A stretch of DNA of 64,000 nt, taken from Cydia pomonella (Eukaryota > Arthropoda > Insecta > Lepidoptera > Tortricidae). Positions 56,243-64,000 of this stretch are shown in pieces; within the stretch, counting starts at the first letter, position 1; every line of letters begins with the position of its first letter. The position numbers and the translations under genes were made by a program. The notes beneath the pieces are model-generated. The model saw only the letters and a program-made list of their open reading frames with translations. It ran no database searches and had not been told where the DNA came from. The stretch is from positions 12,400,001 to 12,464,000 of the forward strand of contig NC_084703.1 of assembly GCF_033807575.1 (NCBI RefSeq), in the 5' to 3' direction.

Positions 56243-57890
56243 AGTCTCTTTTTATCCGTAATTAGTATTAAGTATTGACAGTTAAAATATTTACGAGTAT
56301 TAATTTCAAAATTTCTGACAACCGTTCTATCATTTTAAGTACGCATTACAAAGCCCACTGAGGAGATTAATTTCAAAATTAATAGTAAACAGGGTATAAC
56401 TCTAGGGAATATGCCTACATGCAAACTGGGAAAAATGGTTCTCCAGGGACCACGTAGACCACGTAGACCACGGATATGCGGAAAATTTAGTTAACTATAT
56501 TCATAGTAAATTAGAGACTCGAACGTTGGATGGAAAATCTCGAACTCACAACAGTTTCGTCAGTCGTCACTCGCTACTAAATCACTAAAAAAGTGACCAC
56601 AAAAAGGTCTAATTAAGAATGTAAATTAGTCAAATGAGTATGGACTCCACAAGAACAAAAGATAGATGCAGGAAAATCACCCTCGAATATATTCGCGGTT
56701 TTTACGTGTAAGGCGCTTTCCGGTGTCGCATTAGGGGCGATGTGACGGTAGGAGCGCAGTATATTATATAAATGTGCGATAAAGCAAGGTTTATTTTTGT
56801 AAAATTGATTTTATGACCCCATTGGCTAAGGGAATACTGTTGAAAACGCTTATCTCTCGGTCTGCGGTTCGGCTTTCGATTCTTTTTTTCTAGTAATGTT
56901 TTTTTTTCTAGAGATAAAAATCATTATTTTGGTGGATATAGCAGAACACGGTGTTGGATATAGCCGTAGTCGGACCACCTTCATGGCATTTGCTATGATA
57001 AAGTGTACAAATGTCATCATTAATGTCAAAGTTCTATGTAAAAAGGTATGACGTTTATAATGATACATCCTTTATTCTATGCAAAAGTTAGCTTAGACGC
57101 ACTGTAGCGAGAATGTTAAACGTTGTAAGTAATGAAAACTGACTAAAAATATAGTTTCTTATTATATTATATATTATAGTGTATTTTACTGCTGATAGTA
57201 CTCGGCTCCTGGAGTATATTTAATTATGAAACATTTGAACCCCAATTAAGACCTAAAATCTGTTTTTGCAATCACAATATTTAGCCCTAAATATTTTTCT
57301 TCCGTTAATTTTAGTAAATTTGTATTGCATAGTACTCGTGTACCAGTTATGGATCTGTACTGATGTCTGTTTTATTGAAATCGGCTCAATAATTTAGGCG
57401 CTAGAAGATTTTTTTTTATAAGCGTATTACGGCGTCCCACTAGCAGAAAAAAAATTGATTTAATATTCGGTGTCCTTTCAAGGCAGCTGTACTGATTTTT
57501 CTTTTATTGAAACAAGTGGTAATTAAGTTGTGAAGGGCAGGAGTAGTCTTCCGATATGTAATTTTAAAAAATCCGGCCAGTATCCTAAGCCACATGGTGT
57601 ACTGAATATAATAAACATCATATCGCGCACTAAATCACAACAGCTAATTCAATTTTGTTCTATTCCCAGAAATCGTTAAAAGCAACAAAACATATTTTTT
57701 ATTTAGTACATACCAGTTAATGTATCAAAAATAAAACAAGTAGATTGCATTCAAACAGTTTTTGTCTACAATGTCTTGTATCAAACCGCTTGAAAATAAT
57801 AATTAAGGCTAAATTACTTACCGTTCAGTTTTAGTACGTATTTCAGGGCTCACTCCGTATAGGTTACTATTGATCTTGGAGGGTTAGCTG
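56243..57890. other. AT-rich stretch
   Basis: No gene or repeat pair supported. A TTTATT at about 57698 could be the polyadenylation signal of the minus-strand exon at 57894-58019. Confidence 0.3.
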
Positions 57891-57893
57891 TGA

Positions 57894-58019
57894 TTACTTG
57901 CGCTTAAAAGGACGCCGTGGGGCCGCAAGTCTGGCGGGCGTAGCTGTTGACGGCGCCCACTGCCGCGTCAGCAGGTTTACATCTATATCGTCGGGAATGT
58001 GTAACTGTAACAATAGTTT
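57894..58019 (-). CDS. candidate terminal coding exon, product unknown
   Basis: After an acceptor-like ATTTGCAG the minus-strand frame is open for 41 codons to TAA. Codons are GC-rich at the third base (CTG CTG ACG CGG CAG TGG GCG CCG), unlike the surroundings. The peptide begins KLLLQLHIPDDIDVNLLTRQ and ends RRPFKRK, a basic tail that could be a nuclear localisation signal. An in-frame stop lies just upstream of the acceptor, so splicing would be required. An AATAAA lies about 190 bases downstream on the same strand. I recognise no family. The plus-strand frame over the same bases is also open, a normal effect of GC-rich sequence. Confidence 0.33.
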   Translation of the reverse strand, partial: KLLLQLHIPDDIDVNLLTRQWAPSTATPARLAAPRRPFKRK

Positions 58020-58125
58020 CTGCAAATCAATCTTCTACAGACTGATTCTACTTCTACAAAACAATGATAATATCGCCAATATATGACCAAAAACGTTCTA
58101 AACGGTCATAATTCGTCTACTGCAA

Positions 58126-58710
58126 TTAAGCGGGAAGAATAGCTTTGCGATCCTAGCAAAATAACGGTATTTTTTCTATGAAATTCCATTTCGGGAGAAA
58201 ACGTTTTCCACTAACTAAATCTTAACAAATCACTTTGGGTTTGATGTCGATCGCTTCAGCATAATATATTGTAGGTTTATAGTTTTCGTCTGAAAAATTT
58301 TTTTATGCTTATTTTGGAAAAAAGGGAAATTTACAAAAGTTTTTCATTTTGTCAATAACATACTAACGTCAATAACAGACAACCGGTCTGGCCTAGTGGG
58401 TAGTGACCCTGCCTATGACGCCGATGGACTATGATGGATGATAAACACAGATATTTGTTCCCGAGTCATGGGTGTTTTCTATGTATTTAAGTATTTATAA
58501 ATATTTATATATTATATACATCGTTGTCTAAATACCCACAACACAAGCCTCAATGAGCTAACTGTGGGACTTAGTCAATTTGTGTAATAATGTCATATAA
58601 TCTTTATTTATTTATTTTATACTCAAAAATCATGGAGAATGTAAAAAATGTAGAAGTGGAAAAATATTTTCTGTTTTTGTATGGACAAACACGTAGTATA
58701 CTTTCTTCTT
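58126..58710 (+). mobile_element. unclassified dispersed repeat, copy 3, split by a SINE
   Basis: GGGAAGAATAGCTTTGCG, TTTCCACTAACTAAATC, TCGATCGCTTCAGCATAAT and AATCATGGAGAATG match 33186-33480. The copy is interrupted at 58385-58618. Confidence 0.7.
58385..58618 (+). mobile_element. tRNA-derived SINE, nearly complete, B box lost
   Basis: Head ACCGGTCTGGCCTAGTGGG (A box TGGCCTAGTGG), then GACCCTGCCTATGACGCCG. The B-box region present in the relative at 27348-27435 (GGTTCGAATCT) is deleted. The body has ATATTTGTTCCCGAGTCATG, AACACAAGCC and GTGGGACTTAG and a TTTATTTATTTATTT tail. It splits the dispersed repeat at 58126-58710. Confidence 0.8.
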
Positions 58711-58801
58711 AAAAACGACTTTAAGTTTGGTTTCTGCATATTACCTCCATACTATTTTGTTGTTATAGCACTCTTGCGGGTCCAAATAAAAAAAAACCAT
58801 A

Positions 58802-59009
58802 ATGCTGTAACCCGCTTGAAAATAAATGTGCTTGAAATATCTTTTTTATCAAATTAATGTATTCGATTTGGGAGATACTATCTATTTACATGTGTTTTCC
58901 AAAGGCAGTCAAATTCCTTTTCCCGCTAAGAAGGTATTCTCTTTTTTTTTGTTTTTGCTCGATGTTTTTTCACTCTGGTGTAAAGGTTTGATATTGCGGG
59001 TTACAGCAT
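58802..59009. mobile_element. MITE with 14-bp TIR
   Basis: ATGCTGTAACCCGC and GCGGGTTACAGCAT are exact inverses bounding 208 bp. A 113-codon plus-strand frame runs through and past it (58826-59167) and is therefore not a gene. Confidence 0.65.
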
Positions 59010-59269
59010 CATTGATTTCTTGTGACGATATAATCCATATACGTATATATCTATTTATATCTTGGGTAGATCATATATTTTACCTTGTGATATTATTTCT
59101 AATGCCAAAAACGTACCCAGGTATAAATATAATAACATGGCATAAGCTGATATTAGAAGGTAACTAGTTTATTCTCGAATGTGCAAGATTTATCAAATAG
59201 CTGTAGTGTACACGGGCTCTATCAATGGGTAACAGTTGTCTGCAGTTAAATATTATTGTTGTAGAGTCG

Positions 59270-59425
59270 CTTCTCGGTCATGATCGATCAAAAGTTACCA
59301 GCGGGGGTAATTATTCGCAGTCGCTAGGGCGACGGGCGGCTGTGTGTTTGCCGGGCGCGGGCGGCAGCAGTTACTGATGAGTGCTGCCTGCTTCGGCTTT
59401 ATCCCGCCTCACATAGCCGGACTAA
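59270..59425 (-). promoter_or_regulatory. CpG-rich block with TATA-like and initiator-like words
   Basis: Strong CpG enrichment (TTTGCCGGGCGCGGGCGGC). On the minus strand GATAAA (59398-59403) lies about 28 bases upstream of TCAGT (59373-59377), the spacing of a TATA-plus-initiator promoter. The first downstream ATG opens only 11 codons. No transcript can be traced; the candidate terminal exon at 57894-58019 is on the same strand. Confidence 0.25.
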
Positions 59426-59429
59426 TCAC

Positions 59430-60360
59430 TTTGTATTGAACGATTATTTGTTCTTAATTAAGAGAGCAAAATAATATGAAACAAGTTACTGGCAAAAATG
59501 ACGAAATTTACATTTCCATCGCAAGCTTTTATTGGCGACGCTACTCTACAGACTCCTGTACTATACTCATCAAGGGAATTGTAACGAGCCCTAACTCATA
59601 AAGGTTGCGTTGTTTTATTACTATTACCATAACATTACATTGTTACAAAATTAAGGAGTACCTAAATATGAAACATTTTAGTTGAATTGGAGCCGGGATT
59701 TCAAATAGGTGTGTTTAACTAATATGTATTATAACTTTTTGTGGTATTTTATAGGTAGCGGTCTTATTTTATTACAAAGCAATTTATATACATTAAAAGC
59801 TAAAAGAAGCTATTATGTTAATTTAATTCGTCGCTCAAGTATGCTCAAGTACCAACGACTAAGGACTCAATATAATATTGTGTAAGGTAAACCCTTAAAA
59901 TAAAGGTAAACGTATATCAGTTCTACACAATAGGTACTCTCGCGTTCATATTTATATTACTCCTTTGTTGCAAAGAGATCATTCAATTGACGATTCAATG
60001 TGCTTGTGTAACTGTTTGCAATAAGAAAGAAAAGGTAGCTACTGCGTCTCTTTTATCCATGTTTATTCATGGCGTACTCAAATTTGATTTCGAAGAGTGT
60101 ATCGTACGGTCGCGGCACGTGTACATTATTTCTGTTATTGACGTTTATTACACGCCATTTTTCGACATTTCGCATTCGATTAAGTATAGGCTCTTTTTTT
60201 ACCAGTCACGAAAAAAATATAGCTTTTACTTTGTTCACTAGTGATTTATAAACTAACACGTAATATTAATTTTGTCAATTCACAACCAGAATTTTGTTAT
60301 AAAGTCTGTTTTCTTAGTTAGGTACTTCTATTTTTTGTATCTTTAACACTTAATAATGAT
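59430..60360. other. AT-rich stretch
   Basis: Overlapping plus-strand frames at 59987-60251 show no domain. Nothing else seen. Confidence 0.3.
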
Positions 60361-60369
60361 ATAGAGTCT

Positions 60370-60435
60370 GTGTGGAAAGAGAAGAGTTGTAGAATGTAAG
60401 GGTTCATACATTCTACGACTCTTCTCTTTCCGCAC
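60370..60435. repeat. near-perfect 29-bp-stem hairpin
   Basis: Arms 60370-60398 and 60407-60435 (starting GTGTGGAAAGAGAAGAGTTG) pair over all 29 positions, 27 Watson-Crick and 2 G-U, with an 8-nt loop. Dimensions are in the range of a short pre-miRNA-like foldback, but a transposon palindrome is as likely. Confidence 0.75.
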
Positions 60436-60436
60436 T

Positions 60437-60468
60437 CCTCAATATATATATATATTGATATATTGAGG
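60437..60468. repeat. second palindrome, CCTCAATATA
   Basis: CCTCAATATATATATAT and ATATTGATATATTGAGG are inverted, one base after the previous hairpin. Confidence 0.65.
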
Positions 60469-60590
60469 ATCTCGGAAACGGCTCTAACGATTTCGATGAA
60501 ATTTTCGGGGCCGAAAAGACGATCTAGCTAGGTCTTACCTCTGGGAAAACGACCATTTTTGAGTTTTTATATGCTCCCAGATACTTACAA
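60460..60590 (+). mobile_element. dispersed repeat, ATCTCGGAAACGG family
   Basis: ATCTCGGAAACGGCTCTAACG, GACGATCTAGCTAGGTC and CTGGGAAAACGACCATTTTT are familiar words of a common lepidopteran element. Only one copy is in this window. Confidence 0.4.
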
Positions 60591-61340
60591 TTACAAGTTG
60601 CGAAACAAACGCTTCAAGTTATAATAAAATTGTCTTTGTAAATTTATTGTACATATCTATGAAGTGGGTACCATTTTGAGATCTCTATTTATTTATTTTG
60701 TGCAATTTAGGGAAAAGTCGGTTACTTCGTATTAGTTTTAACTTATACGTGGATATTTTGTTTTTAAAATTTGATAAATAAAAGTAGTTATATAAGGCTT
60801 ATTATTATTCGGGCAACTAAAATATTGAACAAGAACTTTCATTAGGCGTATAATAATATAATTTTGCTATTTATTAATATTTTAGCGCCAAAAAATTGTT
60901 ATTAGCCCCAAATATAAGCACCATATTATAAAAAAACCGGCAGCAAATTCAAGCCACCAATAAAATTCATAAGAAACTTGAAATGATAGTCTCGCGTCTA
61001 AATTAATAAATTGGCACTTAATAGTAGCGTATGATTTTTTATATATGTTGTCATATGTTGTACACTAAACTAATCATATTGAGCACAACGTTTCAGATAG
61101 TATTGAAATTGCGGAAGTAGCAAAATTCAATCAATATACGTTATTTTTTATAAAAAAACATCGTTTGTTTAATAAAACGGGTAAGAACTCAAACTTCATA
61201 TTTGTGCGTAAGTCGCGGGTAGTTTTTATCGCACAACTATCGGCTAATAGCAACCACCGTGCGTCGATTATATCGTTTCTAGTCGAGTCTAAGTGAAAAT
61301 AATAAAATATAGTAAATTATACATCAATATTATAGGAATT
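60591..61340. other. AT-rich stretch, nothing recognised
   Basis: No supported feature. Confidence 0.35.
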
Positions 61341-61346
61341 CAATTA

Positions 61347-61398
61347 TTACACAAATTGAGTCCCACAGTAAGCTCAATAAGACTTGTGTTGTATTGCC
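61347..61398 (-). mobile_element. SINE 3' scrap
   Basis: ACACAAATTGAGTCCCACAG and AGCTCAATAAGACTTGTG are the complement of the SINE tail at 58540-58590. Confidence 0.55.
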
Positions 61399-61404
61399 AG
61401 TAAA

Positions 61405-61515
61405 ATAAGTTAGGTTAGGTTAGAACAAAGACACCCAAAAAAATAAACTGCTGTAAAAAAAAAAAAGGTTAGGTTAGAACTGCGAACCCCACCAATACGA
61501 ATTATTGCCAGAAGA
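61405..61515 (+). repeat. GGTTAG-containing repeat, second site
   Basis: GTTAGGTTAGGTTAGAAC and GGTTAGGTTAGAACTGCG with ATTATTGCCAG relate to 21788-22080. Confidence 0.45.
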
Positions 61516-62640
61516 GTAGGGTGAAATCACTAAAATATAAACATTTAAGCAACTACCCCAACTATATTTTTACGTAAGCTGTAATTGTATTTCATCGACT
61601 TTTATTTTCAACATATAATCAAGTTGAAATTAAACTGACTCCGAACTCTCTTATCATTATTCAGTATTTTTATAAGAATAAATAAGTGCCACAATAGGCC
61701 CGATTTGTCCAGAAGATGAACAATGTGCCCTAATTATGAACAATTAGTTCCCCATAGTAGAACCAATATAAATAATATACTCCAGTATAGAAATATAACA
61801 AATAAATAATATAAAATGGTCTTATAGTATTCAAAAGACAACTTTTCATAGAAACTAACGGTTTTAATTGCCTGAATAAGGCAAAATTACTATAATAAAA
61901 TTAAGTAAAAACGTTCACGTTATTATTTCATGAAAATTATCTTAACCACGACATAATTTACACCTTAAGTTTTCTACCCATTGTTTAAATACGACCGCAA
62001 TAACTTTGTAAGGATCTTTTTTATATTTAAATGACAGCTCGAGTTATGATTGTCGATATTTTTTTTTTATTAAGTGTGCATTTATTTTAATTTGCTAACT
62101 AAATATTTTAAAAGAACTTCATTTTTAAATTAATAGATAGTCGTTTTCAATTTAAAATGTGCTTCGCAAATGAGTCGCTTAGCTTCAAACTCAGGTAAAT
62201 CCATCTGTCAGATTATGCGATTTTGGTATTATGAAAAGGTAATAAGGTAGATATTTGCTGAGAGGGTCGAATGGATTTATCTGAGTTTGAAGTTAAGCGA
62301 CACAAATAGGCTTTAATATAATAATTCAGTTGCCAAATAAATAATTGGTACTTGCCTTAAAATAAACAAAAGCTGTAACGGCATTTTAAATACTGCTCAT
62401 ATGGAAATATTTTAAGGCTCCGCTTTTGTCGCCATACTATTATTTTAGTACCTACTAATATATATTTTTAAGCTATATATTCTATTCACCCCGGTAGATG
62501 GTACTTAAATGTTCAGTATTTATGCTGACTACATATAATTTTAAATTGAGCTTTCTGTGATTAAATTAATCTAGTCAACATTATTTTTATCGAGGAGACT
62601 AGTTGATCAAATCGTACTACTCGTATTTAAATCTTATACT
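61516..62640. other. AT-rich stretch
   Basis: A 22-bp diverged inverted pair, GCTTCAAACTCAGGTAAAT (about 62182) and ATCTGAGTTTGAAGTTAAGC (about 62280), marks a possible 120-bp MITE. Nothing else. Confidence 0.3.
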
Positions 62641-62646
62641 GAGTTA

Positions 62647-62777
62647 GGTACAGGCAGCGTCAAATACTTTGTAGCAACCAAAGTAGCCAAATAGTTCGGT
62701 ACACCATATATTTAGTATGGTGTACCGAACTATTTGGCTACTTTGACTGCTACAAAGTATTTGACGCTGACTGTACC
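62647..62777. mobile_element. foldback MITE with TTA target duplication
   Basis: GGTACAGGCAGCGTCAAATA and CTTTGTAGCAACCAAAGTAG run about 62 bp and are mirrored by the right half ending GACGCTGACTGTACC. TTA flanks it at 62644-62646 and 62778-62780, as in PIF/Harbinger elements. 131 bp, almost entirely stem. Confidence 0.85.
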
Positions 62778-62902
62778 TTATTTTATGTTTTAAAGCGAAA
62801 TATTTCTCTCTAAACAATACTTATATACACGTGGTCAAGCAATAAAAATAATTGGTCGCTTAAATTGTAACCTACGTCAGTAGGCCATAGTACAAACGAC
62901 TG

Positions 62903-63370
62903 TTTTGAGGGTTCCGTAGCCAAAATAGCAAAAAAGGAACCATTATCGTTTCGTAATGTCCGTCCGTCCGCCTGTCTGTTCGTATATAACAGCCAGTTAT
63001 TTACATAACCTATATTGTAAAATTTAATGAAAAATGGAACACACTCGTAGGTGTATTTTTCGAGCCGCTACTAAGTTGAGAACATAAATGTAAAATATAT
63101 ATTATATTTTTAAGGGAGGCACTAAAAGGGTAACTAAAAATGGGAAATATGTTTTTCGTACATATCTACGTGACAGTACTTGATAGTTCTTTAAATATAA
63201 TGGTTAAGGTTTTGAAAAAAGTATTTTGATGAAGTATATACATATTTTAAATAATCACTTCGAATGTAGAAAATATATGTGTTGTCGAAAATACACCCCT
63301 CTAGCCTTGGAATCGGGTAGGGTGTATATAAAGTAAGAAAAAAATCAAGAATTAATGCTTAATTTTCTCT
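62903..63370 (-). mobile_element. GGGTTCCG dispersed element, right end eroded
   Basis: TTTTGAGGGTTCCGTAGCC, GTCCGTCCGTCCGCCTGTC at the left. The interior resembles the 11748-12277 type, but the far terminus is not recognisable, so the end coordinate is approximate. Confidence 0.5.
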
Positions 63371-63528
63371 TTCAAAAATGATTAATAACATGATATGATA
63401 TTATTCAATTTTGCGTTAGCCTTTTCTTAAAGATAAAGGCAGACAACAACAAACACACACAACAACAACAATAGTCAGTTGTAGTGAAATACTATAGTTG
63501 CGTATTTTTAACTTATACATATAGCTAG

Positions 63529-63690
63529 GTTGCCACGAGTTTGCATTTGACATTTACGTTAGCGACTACGTGGACTCGATCGCATTCCCTGTCTATCGCA
63601 CCAATCCATCAGTGCGAGCGAGATGGACTGCGATCAAGTTTACGCAGTCGCTAACGTAAAAGTTAAGTGTCAACTCGTGGTACGGCTATA
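63529..63690. mobile_element. foldback MITE, GTTAGCGACT family
   Basis: TTGCCACGAGTTTGCATTTG and ACGTTAGCGACTACGTGGAC mirror GTCGCTAACGTAAAAGTT and TGTCAACTCGTGGTACGG. 162 bp. Confidence 0.75.
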
Positions 63691-64000
63691 GATCACAAGT
63701 CGGGTTGTTACTTGTTATGCAACCTCATCAAATTTTACATCAAACCCGACGATTTTATTGATATTTTTTGACTCATATTTGTATAAATTAGGAACACTGT
63801 TTGGTGCCTTTCGTGAAAATAAAATAGGTTTTTTTAATACGAAATTAACACGTAGTGCGATTTAGCCGGCGGTACAATATCTTAGCCGACCTTCCACTAG
63901 GTACATATCGCAATTCGCTGTGAAGAAAATTGAATTATAAATACGTTATATTCGCAGTAAAACTCGATAAAATAATTGTGCAATAGACAAGAAACTTCTG

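Noticed and set aside
58826..59167. 113-codon plus-strand open frame
   Set aside because: It runs across a MITE terminus (58802-59009), is very AT-rich and hydrophobic, and has no domain or splice signals.
1..64000. CRISPR arrays, operons, prophage or bacterial insertion sequences
   Set aside because: Base composition, SINE/LINE content and absence of long frames show a eukaryotic genome; no regularly spaced direct repeats were found.

Overview
This window is eukaryotic and almost certainly from a moth or butterfly (Lepidoptera). It is AT-rich, has no bacterial-style gene packing and contains no intact protein-coding gene. It is dense with repeat types I recognise from lepidopteran genomes: tRNA-derived SINEs with a TGGCCTAGTGG or TGGCCGAGTGG A box, dispersed elements bounded by AGGGTTCCGTA and ACCGGCCAAG, many foldback MITEs, Jockey/CR1-like LINE fragments, and decayed CR1/RTE-like LINE 3' ends. 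It reads as intergenic or intronic DNA in a large-intron genome.

Layout. 1-5.9 kb: a good candidate minus-strand coding exon (84-248), hairpins and a MITE, then two decayed LINE 3' ends. 6.5-9.1 kb: a candidate plus-strand terminal exon (6572-6724), a full-length GGGTTCCG element, and a miniature LTR retrotransposon (8177-9044) with 111-bp LTRs, a 5-bp target duplication and a tRNA-Ser-like primer site. 9.7-15.2 kb: a short tandem repeat, more GGGTTCCG elements and a Jockey-like reverse transcriptase remnant containing YADD. 16.0-18.2 kb: a degenerate tandem array interrupted by a MITE. 19-24.6 kb: LINE scraps and MITEs, one with 41-bp perfect terminal repeats. 24.9-30.6 kb: an inverted pair of GGGTTCCG elements, a composite repeat, and a LINE fragment split by a SINE with a 12-bp target duplication, then a candidate minus-strand terminal exon. 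31-38.3 kb: a maT-like (DD37D) mariner pseudogene and a 615-bp terminal-inverted-repeat (TIR) element. 40-47.5 kb: a CpG-rich candidate promoter/first exon (41917-42167), a 470-bp foldback built of degenerate short units, and further MITEs. 50-56 kb: second copies of several of these elements. 57.9-64 kb: a further candidate terminal exon, a SINE inside another repeat, a near-perfect 66-nt hairpin and several MITEs.

The candidate exons were found by open frame plus splice-like borders. None could be matched to a named protein from sequence alone and they need not belong to one gene. No multi-gene system, CRISPR array, virus or operon was seen. What can be read most firmly is the order of insertions: SINE into LINE, GGGTTCCG element into MITE, foldback pair into GGGTTCCG element, and SINE into a dispersed repeat.
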